Assembly (NCBI RefSeq): GCF_000721265.1
Contig: NZ_JOFZ01000003.1
Span: 186,001-250,000 of the forward strand
Length of the DNA stretch: 64,000 nt
Direction of reading: 5' to 3'
Source: Streptomyces sp. NRRL F-5126
GTDB lineage: Bacteria > Actinomycetota > Actinomycetes > Streptomycetales > Streptomycetaceae
Shown: piece by piece, positions 8,304 through 17,659 of the stretch
Layout: each line of letters opens with the position of its first letter
How positions within the stretch are numbered: the first letter of the stretch is position 1
Made by a program: the position numbers and the translations under genes
The notes under the pieces: model-generated
What the model saw: only the letters and a program-made list of their open reading frames with translations
Databases searched by the model: none
Told to the model about the DNA's origin: nothing

Positions 8304-9827
8304 GTGCCAGGCTCCGCCCCCCGTTCCCCGTCCCCAACACACGCGTCGGACGCGTCGGCCGGCCGGCTGCCCGCCTTCGCGGCGGTCGATCTGGGCGCGA
8401 CGAGCGGCCGGGTGATGGTGGGCCGGCTGAGCGCGGCGGGCGGGCTGCGGCTGACGGAGGTGCACCGGTTCGCCAACCGGCCGGTGCGCCTGCCCGACGG
8501 GCTGCGGTGGGACGTGCTGGGGCTGTACGGGGACGTGCTCGACGGCCTCGCTCAGGCGGCGCGTTCGGCACGCGTGGTGTCGGTGGGCATCGACAGCTGG
8601 GCCGTGGACTACGGGCTGCTCGACGCGTCCGGGCGGCTGCTCGGCAACCCGTTCCACTACCGGGACACCAGGACAGAGGGGGTCGCCGACCGTCTTGAGC
8701 GGGTGCTTCCCGCGAAGAAGCTGTACGGGATCACCGGGCTGCAGCACCTGCCGTTCAACACGGTGTTCCAGCTCGCGGCGGAGGGGAGCTCGCCGCAGTG
8801 GGGTCTCGCACGGACCCTGCTCATGATCCCCGACCTGCTGACGTACTGGCTGACGGGCAGCGTCGGCGCCGAGGCGACGAACGCGTCCACGACGGGCCTG
8901 TTCGACGCACGCGAGGCGGTGTGGTCGCACACCGTGCTCGACCGGCTGGGCATCCCGCGCGGCCTGCTGCCGCCGCTGCGCTTCCCCGGCGACCGCGCGG
9001 GGACCCTGCGGCCCGAGGCGGCCGAGGCGACCGGGCTGCCCGGGGGCACACCGGTAACGACCGTGGCCTCGCACGACACGGCATCGGCTGTGGTCGCCGT
9101 GCCCGCGGCGGAGGCCGGCTTCGCCTACGTCTCCTGCGGGACCTGGTCGCTCGCGGGGCTCGAACTGGCGGCGCCCGTCATCGACGAGCGTGCCAGGGCG
9201 GCGAACTTCACCAACGAGCGGGGCATCGACGGCTCGATCCGCTTCCTGCGCAACATCATGGGGCTGTGGCTGCTGACGGAGTCGCTGCGCACGTGGCGGT
9301 CCCAGGGCCTGCCGTCACAGCTCGGTCCGCTGCTCGACGAGGCGGCGGCCGCGAAGCCGTTCGCCGCGCTGGTGGACCCCGACGACCCCTCGTTCCTGCC
9401 GCCGGGCGACATGCCGGCACGGATCGCCGCGTACTGCGTGCGCACGGGCCAGCGGGCGCCGCGCGAGCCGGGGGCGGTGGTGCGCTGCATCCTGGAGTCG
9501 CTGGCGCTCGCCCACCGGGCGACGCTGCGGACCGCGGCAGAGCTGGCGGGCCGCGACGTGCGGGTGGTGCACCTGGTGGGCGGCGGCAGCCGCAACGAGC
9601 TGCTGTGCCGCCTGACGGCCGACGCCACGGGCCTGCCGGTGGTGGCGGGCCCGACGGAGGCGACGGCGCTGGGCAACGTCCTGGTGCAGGCGCGGGCGTA
9701 CGGCCTGGTCGGTGACGTGCCCGAGATGCGGGCGCTGGTGGCGGCGGGCGAGCGGCTGCGCCGCTACGAGCCCTCGGGCACGGAGAGCGCATGGGCGGCC
9801 GCGGCGGCCCGCGTCGGCCTGCGCTGA
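8304..9827 (+). CDS. rhaB: Rhamnulokinase (FGGY family)
   Basis: 507 residues. The FGGY kinase fold is shown by AAVDLGATSGR at about residues 26-36 (phosphate 1), VSVGIDSWAVDYGLLD in the N-terminal lobe, YVSCGTWSLAG, and the adenosine-site segment VHLVGGGSRNELLCRLTADATG with later TEATALGN. ATSGR and DSWAVDYGL are characteristic of rhamnulokinases rather than xylulo- or glycerol kinases. It phosphorylates L-rhamnulose to the substrate of the upstream aldolase. The GTG start has a weak ribosome site, and the leader contains the palindrome GCCCCGCGGGGC at 8220-8231. L-rhamnose isomerase and a rhamnose transporter are not in the window. Confidence 0.93.
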   Translation: MPGSAPRSPSPTHASDASAGRLPAFAAVDLGATSGRVMVGRLSAAGGLRLTEVHRFANRPVRLPDGLRWDVLGLYGDVLDGLAQAARSARVVSVGIDSWAVDYGLLDASGRLLGNPFHYRDTRTEGVADRLERVLPAKKLYGITGLQHLPFNTVFQLAAEGSSPQWGLARTLLMIPDLLTYWLTGSVGAEATNASTTGLFDAREAVWSHTVLDRLGIPRGLLPPLRFPGDRAGTLRPEAAEATGLPGGTPVTTVASHDTASAVVAVPAAEAGFAYVSCGTWSLAGLELAAPVIDERARAANFTNERGIDGSIRFLRNIMGLWLLTESLRTWRSQGLPSQLGPLLDEAAAAKPFAALVDPDDPSFLPPGDMPARIAAYCVRTGQRAPREPGAVVRCILESLALAHRATLRTAAELAGRDVRVVHLVGGGSRNELLCRLTADATGLPVVAGPTEATALGNVLVQARAYGLVGDVPEMRALVAAGERLRRYEPSGTESAWAAAAARVGLR

Positions 9828-9855
9828 TCCTGCGCCGATGCGGCTCCTTCCGCGG

Positions 9856-9879
9856 CCCGTCCGCCACGTGGCGGACGGG
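9856..9879. terminator. Bidirectional terminator between rhaB and the pyruvyl transferase gene
   Basis: A perfect 24-bp palindrome, CCCGTCCGCCAC followed by its complement, lies in the 90-bp gap between two convergent genes. Confidence 0.65.
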
Positions 9880-9917
9880 GCGGCGCGGCCGTCACGCGGG
9901 CGCGCCCGCCGCGGCGT

Positions 9918-11384
9918 TCACCCCTTGCCCCCGCCGGTGACCTTCCTCGCGCGACGGCGCAGGGCGGGCCCGATGCGTACGAGCACCCTCTTCTCGACGC
10001 CGCCCAGCCGGCGTTCCACCGCGGCGAGTTGCCTGCGCACGCCGTCGAGTTCGTCCGCCGCCGCGGCCGCCCGCTTCTCTGCGTCGGCCAGCCGGCCCCG
10101 CAGCCGCTCGGCCTCCCGAGCGTGGGAGCGTGCCGTGGCGCCCGCGGCGGCGACCTGCTCGCGCAGCCGGCTCATCCGGTAGCGCATCCGGCCGTCGTCG
10201 GAACCGTCCCAGACCTGCATCGACTCGGGCAGGTCCAGCAAGGCGAGCCGGGCGTCGAAGGCGGCTCCCCCATCGCCGTGGGTGTAGGTGTTGCGCAGGC
10301 CGTTGCGGTCGAGGAAGGCGACGACGCGCTCGAACCTGGCGGCGTGCCCCTTCGCGATCCCCGAGAAGTCCGCGCTCTCGTACAGGTCGCGCGGGTCGGT
10401 GTCCGCGGCGAGTTCGGTCAGCGGGCGGTGCGGGATGTCGAAGTACCGGCACAGCTCGAGTGTCCGGGAGTCGTGCGTGAGGACGACGCTCGGGGTCCCG
10501 GCGAGCAGCGCGGCGACATTGCCGTGGATGCGGGTTCCGTACGCGAAGTCGTAGGAGCGCAGTTCGCTGATCCAGGTCGCCGGGTCGAGGGGCATGCGGA
10601 CCTTGTTCTCCCGCAGCAGGGCGTGGCTGAGGTGCAGCGGGAAGTCGTCCTGCCGGCCCGACTCGGGGGTGGTGTCGCCCCACAGCAGCAGCTCGGCGTC
10701 GGTGGTGTTCTGCGCGTAGTACATGAGGCGCGGGTAGCGATCCCACGCGTGCCGCGCGATGCCCGCGATGTCGCCGACGGGCACCGCGTCGGGCGAGAGG
10801 TTCAGCGCGACGGGCGAGTCGGGGGTGAGTTCCACGGCGCGGACGTCGGGGAAGTCGGGCCCGTGCAGGAACATCGACGGGCAGCCGATGATGTCGACGT
10901 CGCCGTAGCCGAGGCCCTTGAGGTAGTCGGCCGTGAGTTCCCCGCGCACTCCGATGGAGGAGGAGCGGTCGAGGACGGCGGAGACGAAGCGCCTGACCGA
11001 GTCCTCCATCGGCTTCAGCCACGCGGTGTCGTAGTCGGCCGGCGCCTGGGCACCGACACCGAACACGACCACGGGGATGGTCAGTTGCTCGATGAGCGTG
11101 GACAGCCGGTCCAATGACGCGCGGAACGTCGGCCGGAAGGCGTTGGCGAGGGGCACCACGAACACGTCGTACTGCTCGTTGATCTCGGCTGCCCGGCGCG
11201 CCGACGGGTCGGTGCGTATGCCGTTCGAGACCACTTCCGTGTCCGGCAGGCTCAGCATCTTGTGGGCCGAGTCGCTGAACAGCAGGTTTCCCGTGTTGGT
11301 GCCGATGAGGTCCCGATGGACGAACTCCGTCGGGGCGGCCGCCACCAAGGGACTCTTGCCCGACCGGATCAATATGCGCTTCAC
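9918..11384 (-). CDS. Polysaccharide pyruvyl transferase family protein with C-terminal coiled coil
   Basis: 488 residues from GTG 11384 (AGGGAA upstream). The N-terminal and central parts match the pyruvyl transferase family (CsaB/WcaK type): NTGNLLFSDSAHKML, VFGVGAQAP, SIGVRGELTADYLKGLG, DIIGCPSMF and the strong FAYGTRIHGNVAALLAGTPSVVLTHDSRT near the C-terminal third. From about residue 400 a charged, heptad-like stretch rich in Ala, Arg and Glu predicts a coiled coil, ending in a basic tail. Such enzymes attach pyruvate ketals to cell-surface glycans; some members are glycosyltransferase-like without proven activity. It stands alone, so its polymer is unknown. Confidence 0.8.
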   Translation of the reverse strand: MKRILIRSGKSPLVAAAPTEFVHRDLIGTNTGNLLFSDSAHKMLSLPDTEVVSNGIRTDPSARRAAEINEQYDVFVVPLANAFRPTFRASLDRLSTLIEQLTIPVVVFGVGAQAPADYDTAWLKPMEDSVRRFVSAVLDRSSSIGVRGELTADYLKGLGYGDVDIIGCPSMFLHGPDFPDVRAVELTPDSPVALNLSPDAVPVGDIAGIARHAWDRYPRLMYYAQNTTDAELLLWGDTTPESGRQDDFPLHLSHALLRENKVRMPLDPATWISELRSYDFAYGTRIHGNVAALLAGTPSVVLTHDSRTLELCRYFDIPHRPLTELAADTDPRDLYESADFSGIAKGHAARFERVVAFLDRNGLRNTYTHGDGGAAFDARLALLDLPESMQVWDGSDDGRMRYRMSRLREQVAAAGATARSHAREAERLRGRLADAEKRAAAAADELDGVRRQLAAVERRLGGVEKRVLVRIGPALRRRARKVTGGGKG

Positions 11385-11648
11385 GACGTTCCCTGGGGGC
11401 GTGCGGTGACGGCGGCGTGCGGACAGGCCCCCGCCGGACGCGCGCGCGACCCGCACGACCGTCCATGTGTTCGCTTTCGGGTCGCCCGAGCGAGGGAGAG
11501 CCTATCGGGACGTAAAGCAGGAGTGAAGGGATCGCAAGGAAAGACCGGGGCGCGGAACGCATTCGATCAAAGACGCATCCGGGGCCCGCGGCCCAGGGAC
11601 GGCGGTACGGGACCTCCCCTTGACACGTCTACGGCGCGACCGGCATTC
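11385..11648. other. Intergenic region between the pyruvyl transferase gene and hyi
   Basis: Divergent intergenic space of about 316 bp in total (11385-11700). It holds TTGACA at 11620-11625 as a likely -35 box for hyi, with a poor -10 (CATTCT, 11644-11649), and then the two operator-like repeats listed separately. Nothing coding was recognised. Confidence 0.5.
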
Positions 11649-11663
11649 TTCCGGTAAGCAGAA
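11649..11663. promoter_or_regulatory. Operator-like repeat 1 upstream of hyi
   Basis: TTCCGGTAAGCAGAA is an imperfect copy of the inverted repeat TTCCG-N5-CGGAA. Its centre lies 21 bp from repeat 2. The motif style fits IclR-family regulators, which control allantoin/glyoxylate genes in many bacteria. Confidence 0.45.
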
Positions 11664-11669
11664 ATACAC

Positions 11670-11684
11670 TTCCGCTATACGGAA
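11670..11684. promoter_or_regulatory. Operator-like repeat 2 upstream of hyi
   Basis: TTCCGCTATACGGAA has perfect TTCCG/CGGAA arms and ends 16 bp before the hyi start. Eleven of its bases (GCTATACGGAA) recur exactly in the gcl promoter at 23857-23867. Confidence 0.6.
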
Positions 11685-11700
11685 ATGGATGCTGGATATC

Positions 11701-12519
11701 ATGCCCTTCGACGAGCGCTACGCCGTGAACCTGTCGATGCTGTTCACCGAACTCCCCCTGCTCGACCGGCCCGCCGCGGCCGCCGCTGCCGGGTTCACAG
11801 CCGTCGAGCTGTGGTGGCCGTGGACCGACACCGCCACGCCGCCCGGGAGCGACCTGGACGCCCTGCGCGAGGCGCTCACCGGGGCGGGCACCCGGCTCGT
11901 CGGGCTCAACTTCTACGCGGGCCGGCTGCCGGGACCCGACCGCGGCGCGCTGTCCGTGCCCGGCCACGAGTCCGACCGCTTCAGGGCCAACATCGACGTC
12001 GCCGTCGACTTCGCGGCGTCCGTCGGCTGCAAGGCCCTCAACGCGCTCTACGGCAACCGCGTGGACGGCGTCGACCCCGCAGAGCAGGACGCGCTCGCCC
12101 TGGAGAACCTGACGCTCGCGGCGCGCGCCGCACACCGGGCAGGCGCCACCGTGCTGATCGAGGCACTCAACGAGCCCGAGTCGCCGCACTACCCGCTCGT
12201 CAGCGCGCCCGCGGCCGTCGAGGTCGTGGACCGCGTCAACGAGGCCACGGGCCTCGGCAACGCCGCCTTCCTCCTGGACCTCTACCACCTGTCGATGAAC
12301 GGGGAGGACCTGGCCGGCGTCATCGACCGCTACGCCGCCAGGACGGGTCACGTCCAGATCGCCGACAACCCCGGCCGCGGCGCGCCCGGCACCGGGTCGC
12401 TCCCGCTTGCCGACCTCGTCGGCCGCCTGCGCAAGGCCGGATACGACGGCTGGGTCGGCCTGGAGTACAAGCCGGGCTCCCTGCCGAGCAGCGAGGCCTT
12501 CGGCTGGCTCGCCGCCTGA
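11701..12519 (+). CDS. hyi: Hydroxypyruvate isomerase family TIM-barrel protein
   Basis: 272 residues from ATG 11701 (an in-frame ATG at 11689 is also possible). AVNLSMLFTELPLLDRPAAA at the N-terminus is the Hyi signature. Metal-site segments of the xylose-isomerase-like barrel follow: VLIEALNEPESPHYPL, AFLLDLYHLSMNGEDL, GHVQIADNPGRGAPGTG and WVGLEYKP. It interconverts hydroxypyruvate and tartronate semialdehyde. It is followed by tartronate semialdehyde reductase, and its promoter shares operators with gcl, placing it in glyoxylate utilisation downstream of purine or allantoin breakdown. Confidence 0.92.
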   Translation: MPFDERYAVNLSMLFTELPLLDRPAAAAAAGFTAVELWWPWTDTATPPGSDLDALREALTGAGTRLVGLNFYAGRLPGPDRGALSVPGHESDRFRANIDVAVDFAASVGCKALNALYGNRVDGVDPAEQDALALENLTLAARAAHRAGATVLIEALNEPESPHYPLVSAPAAVEVVDRVNEATGLGNAAFLLDLYHLSMNGEDLAGVIDRYAARTGHVQIADNPGRGAPGTGSLPLADLVGRLRKAGYDGWVGLEYKPGSLPSSEAFGWLAA

Positions 12520-12632
12520 GCCCCCTCCCCACCTGATCGACTCCCCCGGCGGATCCCGGTGATCCCGGCTGATCCCTCCCCCGGCGCCCGCTCACGGCGC
12601 GCCGCCCCGAGCATCCCGAAAGGCGCACACTC

Positions 12633-13523
12633 ATGACCGACCTTCCCAAGATCGCGTGGATCGGCCTCGGCATCATGGGCTCCCCCATGTCCGAGAACCT
12701 GATCAAGGCCGGTTACACCGTGACCGGCCACACCCTGGAACCCGCCAAGCTCGACCGCCTCGCCGCGGCCGGCGGGACGCCCGCGTCCTCGATCGCCGAG
12801 GCGGTCAAGGACGCCGACGTGATCGTCACCATGGTTCCCGCTTCGCCGCAGGTGGAGGCCGTCGCGTACGGCCCCGACGGGATCCTCGCGCACGCCGGGC
12901 CCGGCGCCCTGCTGATCGACATGTCGTCGATCACGCCGCAGACGTCCGTCGATCTCGCGAAGGCCGGCGCCGAGAAGGGGCTGCGCGTCCTGGACGCGCC
13001 GGTCTCCGGCGGCGAGGCCGGGGCCGTCGAGGCCGTACTGTCCATCATGGTCGGCGGCGAACGCGCCGACTTCGACGCCGCGAAGCCGCTGTTCGACGCG
13101 CTCGGCAAGACGGTCGTGCTGTGCGGCCCGCACGGTTCCGGGCAGACCGTCAAGGCGGCGAACCAGCTGATCGTCGCCGTCAACATCGAGGCGTGCGCCG
13201 AGGCGGTGGTCTTCCTGGAGAAGTCGGGTGTCGACCTGACCGCCGCGCTCGACGTGCTGAACGGCGGGCTCGCCGGGTCGACGGTGCTGACCCGGAAGAA
13301 GGACAACTTCCTGAACCGGGACTTCAAGCCCGGCTTCCGTATCGACCTGCACCACAAGGACATGGGGATCGTCACCGACGCCGCGCGCAATGTGGGCGCC
13401 GCCCTGCCCGTCGGCGCCGTGGTGGCCCAGCTCGTCGCGTCGCTGCGTGCGCAGGGAGACGGCGGGCTCGACCACTCCGCGCTGCTGCGCTCCGTGGAAC
13501 GCCTCTCCGGCGAGCAGGCCTGA
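12633..13523 (+). CDS. glxR: 2-hydroxy-3-oxopropionate (tartronate semialdehyde) reductase
   Basis: 296 residues, the usual length of beta-hydroxyacid dehydrogenases. The N-terminal nucleotide fold has IAWIGLGIMGSPMSENL; the substrate site has LRVLDAPVSGGEAGA; the catalytic Lys lies in GSGQTVKAANQ; and the C-terminal signature DLHHKDMGIVTDAA is present. The enzyme reduces tartronate semialdehyde made by Gcl to glycerate. It follows hyi by 113 nt in the same direction and is probably cotranscribed, with AAAGG as ribosome site. Confidence 0.92.
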   Translation: MTDLPKIAWIGLGIMGSPMSENLIKAGYTVTGHTLEPAKLDRLAAAGGTPASSIAEAVKDADVIVTMVPASPQVEAVAYGPDGILAHAGPGALLIDMSSITPQTSVDLAKAGAEKGLRVLDAPVSGGEAGAVEAVLSIMVGGERADFDAAKPLFDALGKTVVLCGPHGSGQTVKAANQLIVAVNIEACAEAVVFLEKSGVDLTAALDVLNGGLAGSTVLTRKKDNFLNRDFKPGFRIDLHHKDMGIVTDAARNVGAALPVGAVVAQLVASLRAQGDGGLDHSALLRSVERLSGEQA

Positions 13524-13765
13524 GCCCCGAGGGGCCGGGGCGGTCCTGAGCCCCCCAGCGGCCCCATGAGACCCCGGGCGGTGGCGGCGCCGACACCTGT
13601 CATGTCGCGCCCAGGCGCCGCCGCCGCCCGGTACCACGCACGACGAAGACACCTCCGCGAGAGTGATCTCCGGACACTTCCACACTGAGCCATTTGGTGG
13701 GCATACACGTGACGCGCCACCAGACTCCTTTCCTGGCCAGGCTCTCCGCCTACGTTTCCTCTATG

Positions 13766-13788
13766 GGATGGACGGGCGTGTTCCATCC
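13766..13788 (+). promoter_or_regulatory. Leader hairpin ahead of the aquaporin-family gene
   Basis: GGATGGA and TCCATCC form a perfect 7-bp stem with a 9-nt loop, ending 6 nt before the GGAGGG ribosome site (13795-13800). It could modulate translation of the channel gene or be incidental. Confidence 0.3.
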
Positions 13789-13803
13789 GACCATGGAGGG
13801 CAG

Positions 13804-14712
13804 ATGGCTGTGCGCAGTGCGGAACACGGTTCGCGTAGACGCGGTTACCGTGAGGGTCTGGCAGGCGAATTGATCGCCGAATTCCTGGGCACGTTCGTCC
13901 TGATTCTGTTGGGCTGCGGTTCGGTAGCCGTCGCGGTCGCAGGGCTGCCGGGTTCGGGGCGCCAGGCCGCGCCCTTCGGAGCCGGGGACTGGCTGATCAT
14001 CTCGTGGGGCTGGGGCTTCGCCGTCGTGTTCGGCGTGTACGTCGCAGGCGGCATCAGCGGGGCGCACATCAACCCCGCGGTGACCCTGGCCTTCGCCGTG
14101 CGGCGGACCTTCCCCTGGCGCAAGATCCCCGCCTACTGGGTGGCGCAGGTCTTCGGCGCCTTCGTCGCCGCGGCCCTCGTCTACGCGATGTACCACTGGG
14201 CGATCGACGCGTTCGACCACAAGGCGCATCTCACACGGGACCATTCCCTTTCCACGTACTCGATCTTCGCGACCTTCCCCGCCGAGTACTTCGGGAGTTC
14301 GTGGTGGGGTCCGCTGCTCGACCAGATCGTGGGAACCGGGGTCCTGGTGCTGCTGATCTGCGCCATCAGCGACACCAAGAATGTGGCGCCCGAATCCAAT
14401 CTCGGGCCGTTCCTCATCGGCATGGTCGTCGTGGTGATCGGCATGGCCATCGGAACGAACGCCGGATACGCGATCAACCCCGCCCGTGATTTCGGGCCCC
14501 GCCTGCTCGCTTATGCCGAGGGCTGGGGCCAGATCGCGTTTCCCGGTAAATTCCAGTGGTTCACCAGCTACTGGTGGATTCCCATCGCGGGACCGCTCAT
14601 CGGCGGTGTCGTCGGCGCGGTGGCCTACGACCAGATGATCACTCCGGCGATCAAGGCCATCAGCAGCCGGCCGGAGGCCAGCCGGATCGTCGAGGAGCCC
14701 GAGGAGAAGTAG
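13804..14712 (+). CDS. MIP-family channel (aquaporin / glycerol facilitator)
   Basis: 302 residues from ATG 13804 behind GGAGGG. Six membrane helices and two half-helices carry both canonical pore motifs: GAHINPAVTLAF and GYAINPARDFGPR. The Asp after the second NPAR is typical of glycerol facilitators rather than water-selective aquaporins. The loop between helices 3 and 4 is unusually long and carries HKAHLTRDHSLSTYS. The C-terminus is short and acidic (EEPEEK). No glycerol kinase or dehydrogenase is nearby, so the permeant is an inference. Confidence 0.9.
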   Translation: MAVRSAEHGSRRRGYREGLAGELIAEFLGTFVLILLGCGSVAVAVAGLPGSGRQAAPFGAGDWLIISWGWGFAVVFGVYVAGGISGAHINPAVTLAFAVRRTFPWRKIPAYWVAQVFGAFVAAALVYAMYHWAIDAFDHKAHLTRDHSLSTYSIFATFPAEYFGSSWWGPLLDQIVGTGVLVLLICAISDTKNVAPESNLGPFLIGMVVVVIGMAIGTNAGYAINPARDFGPRLLAYAEGWGQIAFPGKFQWFTSYWWIPIAGPLIGGVVGAVAYDQMITPAIKAISSRPEASRIVEEPEEK

Positions 14713-14751
14713 CGGCCCGGGCGGGCCGCGCGCCCCGCCCCGAGGACCGCG

Positions 14752-14789
14752 GCGCCCCGCCGCCGGCACCGAAGCCGGCGGCGGGGCGC
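14752..14789. terminator. Bidirectional terminator
   Basis: A 16-bp perfect GC-rich stem (arms starting at 14752 and ending at 14789) with loop ACCGAA separates the convergent channel gene and the export cassette. Confidence 0.75.
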
Positions 14790-14802
14790 TGTCGCATGCC
14801 GC

Positions 14803-17655
14803 TCAGACCATCTGGCGGCGCACCAGCTCGCTCAGCCGGCCGGCCGGGTCCGCGAGCAGCGCGGCGGGCGCCCCCTGCTCGACCACGCGGCCGGCGTCCA
14901 TCACCACCACGCGGTCGGCGTCGAGCACCGTGCTCAGGCGGTGCGCGATGACCAGGCGGCTCGCGTGCAGCGCCCTGGTGCTCTGCATGACGACGCGCTG
15001 CGTCTCGTTGTCGAGGGCGCTGGTCGCCTCGTCGAAGAAGAGGATGCGCGGGCGGCGCACCAGCGCCTGGGCGATCATCAGGCGCTGCCGCTGCCCGCCC
15101 GAGACGGCGCCGCCGCCGGCGATCATCGTGTGCAGCCCCATGGGCATGCGCCGGACGTCGTCGGCGAGGCCCGCCCTCTCCACCGCCTCCCACACCTCCT
15201 CCTGGGTGTACGCCTCCGCGCCGCGCACGCAGTCGAGGATGGAGCCGGTCAGCGGCTGCGCGTTCTGCAGCACGACGCCGCACTGGCGGCGCACGGCCGC
15301 GAGGTCGAGGGCGGCGAGGTCCTGCCCGTCGTACAGGACGGAGCCCGACGCCGGTGACTCGAAGCCGATCAGCAGCCGCAGCAGGGTGGACTTGCCGCAG
15401 CCGCTCGGCCCGACCACCGCGACGAACTCGCCGGCCGCGACCTCGACGCTCACACCGTCGAGCACGAGCGGGCCGTCGTCGCCGTAGCGGAAGGACACAC
15501 CGCGCGCCGCGAACGCGCCGGTGAGCTCGCCGGGCGCCGCGCTGCCGCGCCGCACCTCAGGATCACCGCGCAGCACCGGACGCACCTGCTCGTACAGGGG
15601 CAGCGCGGCCACGGCCGAGACCAGCGCGCCGGTCAGCTGCGTGACGGACGTCAGCAGCATCGTCACCGACGTGTTGAACGTGAGGAACGACGCGGACGAC
15701 AGGGTGCCGCGGGCGGGCCCCGCGAGGACCATGAACATCAGCAGCGTGCACAGCGGCAGGTAGACCGCGTCGACGACGGTGTTCACGTTCTTGATGTGGC
15801 CCGCGCGCTGCTGCATGGTGCGGGACCTGGCGAACTCGCGCGCCCACGCGGCGTAGGCGAAGCTCTCCGCCGCCGCGACCCGCAGCTTCGGCAGGCCGCG
15901 CAGCGTCTGGAACGCCTGGTTGTTGAGCTTGTTGGAGAGCTTCACCAGCCGCCGCTGCCACCGCACCTGCCACAGTCCGATGGCGAGGAAGACTGCGCTG
16001 ACGACGGCGAGCATGGCAAGCGCCACCAGCGCGAGCGGCACGCTGTAGAACAGCAGCAGCCCGAGGTTCATCACCCCGACGGTCGTCGACTGCAGCACCA
16101 CGGGCGCGATGCCCGACAGCACCCTGCGCACCGCGCTCACCCCCATCGCGGCGCTGGCGAGTTCGCCCGTGGAGCGGCCTGCGAAGAAGGCGGTGGGCAG
16201 CCTGAGGAGCCTGTCCCACACGGCCGGTTGCAGGGTGGCCTCCATGCGGCCCTCGATGCGCAGCATGGTGAGGTTCTGCAGCAGGCCGAACGCCGCCGAG
16301 ACGGCGCCCGCCACCATCACGGCGATCGATACCTGCACGATGAGGCTGGTGCGCGCGTGCGGTACGTAGGAGCCGAGCACGCGGCCCGTGGCGACGGGCA
16401 CGAGGGCGCCGAGCGCGACGGTGACGAGCCCGGCGAGCACCAGGGCACGCAGGTCCCGCCGTGCGCCGTGCAGCGCGAAGCGCACCAGTCGCGGCGCGCC
16501 CAGCGGACGATCGGGCAGCGGGCGGTAGAACATGACGCCGCGCGGTTCGAACTCGTCGGCGTTGGCCGCCGTGACGCGCGTGCGCGAGCCGCTGAGCGGG
16601 TTGGCCGCCTCGTAGCCGCCGCGCCGCCACACCAGCGCGACAGGCGCGCCCGACCTGGCCCTGGTGCCGACGAGCGGTCCGACGTCGGTGCGCCACCACG
16701 CGCCGTCGAGCCGTACCGCGCGGGTGCGCACGCGGGCATGGGCGGCGATCCGTTCGACGGCGCTCAGCCTGGCCGGGGCGGTCCCGTTCTCGCGCGGCGG
16801 GTCGCCGAGCCGGATGCCACTCGCCGCGGCGACCTGGCGGCACACGGCGAACACCGCGTCGTCACCGTCGGCACGCTGCCGCCCGCCGGCCTCTGCGCGG
16901 CCGTCGATGGACGCGACGAGGGCACGGTCGGCGTGGGCGTGGGCGCGCTCGCCGGCCGCGATGCCGGCGGCCGTGCGGTCCTCGTGAGCCTGTTCGCGGC
17001 CGGCGATCCACCGGTCGACGGCGGCGAGCAGGCGGTACTGCTGGGCGACCATGGACTGCCACATCGAGCCGTCGACGAGCAGGTCCCCGGCGAAGTCCCG
17101 GCTGTACGCGGCACCGGGCTCGACGCTGCCCGCGGGCACGGGCATCCACAGCACGTCGTCGTCGGCCACGGCCTCGTCGTACGCCTGGTCCTCGCCCGCG
17201 AGCCGGGCGCCGAGCGGTGCCTCGAAGAGCACGCCGAGTCCGCGGCCGATGCCGAGCGCGAACGCCCGCTCCAGCGGGGACTGCGTGGCTGCCGCGGTGC
17301 TGTCCCACCCCCGCGCCTCCTCGGCGGGGTACGGCCTGGTCAGTTCGCGCAGCGGGATCCTGCGCAGCACGCAGTCCTCGCCCGGCCTGCCGAGCAGCGT
17401 GTGCCTCGGCCCTTCGACGGGCCCGAGCAGCAGCGTGCCGGCCTCAAGACGGCCGAGGAAGTGCCAAGGGCCGCGGCCCACGGCGTCGACGGCGAAGAGG
17501 TCGAGCCTGCCGCCGGCCACCAGCCACAGCACCTGGGGGCCCGCCAGGTCCACGGACGTCCGCCCCGTGATGTCCTCGGGCGTGCCGACGCCCTCGAACG
17601 CCGCGAGAACGGCGTCGCTCTCCGCGTGCCAGGCCTCCTGACCGGTCGCCGTCAC
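14803..17655 (-). CDS. NHLM-type bacteriocin ABC transporter, permease/ATP-binding protein
   Basis: 950 residues. Unlike ordinary exporters it has about 400 residues ahead of the membrane domain, beginning with a cyclic-nucleotide-binding-like fold (VLWLVAGGRLDLFAVDA, LGRLEAGTLLLGP). This layout is diagnostic of the second ABC protein of NHLM (nitrile hydratase leader microcin) export systems. The membrane domain spans about 410-690. The ATPase has Walker A GPSGCGKST at about 748-756, Q-loop LQNAQP, signature VSGGQRQR near 850, Walker B ILFFDEATSALD and AHRLST, all intact. It lies 4 nt after the C39 peptidase-ABC gene and probably acts with it on the precursor peptide at 21 kb. Confidence 0.88.
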   Translation of the reverse strand: MTATGQEAWHAESDAVLAAFEGVGTPEDITGRTSVDLAGPQVLWLVAGGRLDLFAVDAVGRGPWHFLGRLEAGTLLLGPVEGPRHTLLGRPGEDCVLRRIPLRELTRPYPAEEARGWDSTAAATQSPLERAFALGIGRGLGVLFEAPLGARLAGEDQAYDEAVADDDVLWMPVPAGSVEPGAAYSRDFAGDLLVDGSMWQSMVAQQYRLLAAVDRWIAGREQAHEDRTAAGIAAGERAHAHADRALVASIDGRAEAGGRQRADGDDAVFAVCRQVAAASGIRLGDPPRENGTAPARLSAVERIAAHARVRTRAVRLDGAWWRTDVGPLVGTRARSGAPVALVWRRGGYEAANPLSGSRTRVTAANADEFEPRGVMFYRPLPDRPLGAPRLVRFALHGARRDLRALVLAGLVTVALGALVPVATGRVLGSYVPHARTSLIVQVSIAVMVAGAVSAAFGLLQNLTMLRIEGRMEATLQPAVWDRLLRLPTAFFAGRSTGELASAAMGVSAVRRVLSGIAPVVLQSTTVGVMNLGLLLFYSVPLALVALAMLAVVSAVFLAIGLWQVRWQRRLVKLSNKLNNQAFQTLRGLPKLRVAAAESFAYAAWAREFARSRTMQQRAGHIKNVNTVVDAVYLPLCTLLMFMVLAGPARGTLSSASFLTFNTSVTMLLTSVTQLTGALVSAVAALPLYEQVRPVLRGDPEVRRGSAAPGELTGAFAARGVSFRYGDDGPLVLDGVSVEVAAGEFVAVVGPSGCGKSTLLRLLIGFESPASGSVLYDGQDLAALDLAAVRRQCGVVLQNAQPLTGSILDCVRGAEAYTQEEVWEAVERAGLADDVRRMPMGLHTMIAGGGAVSGGQRQRLMIAQALVRRPRILFFDEATSALDNETQRVVMQSTRALHASRLVIAHRLSTVLDADRVVVMDAGRVVEQGAPAALLADPAGRLSELVRRQMV

Positions 17656-17659
17656 CGTG

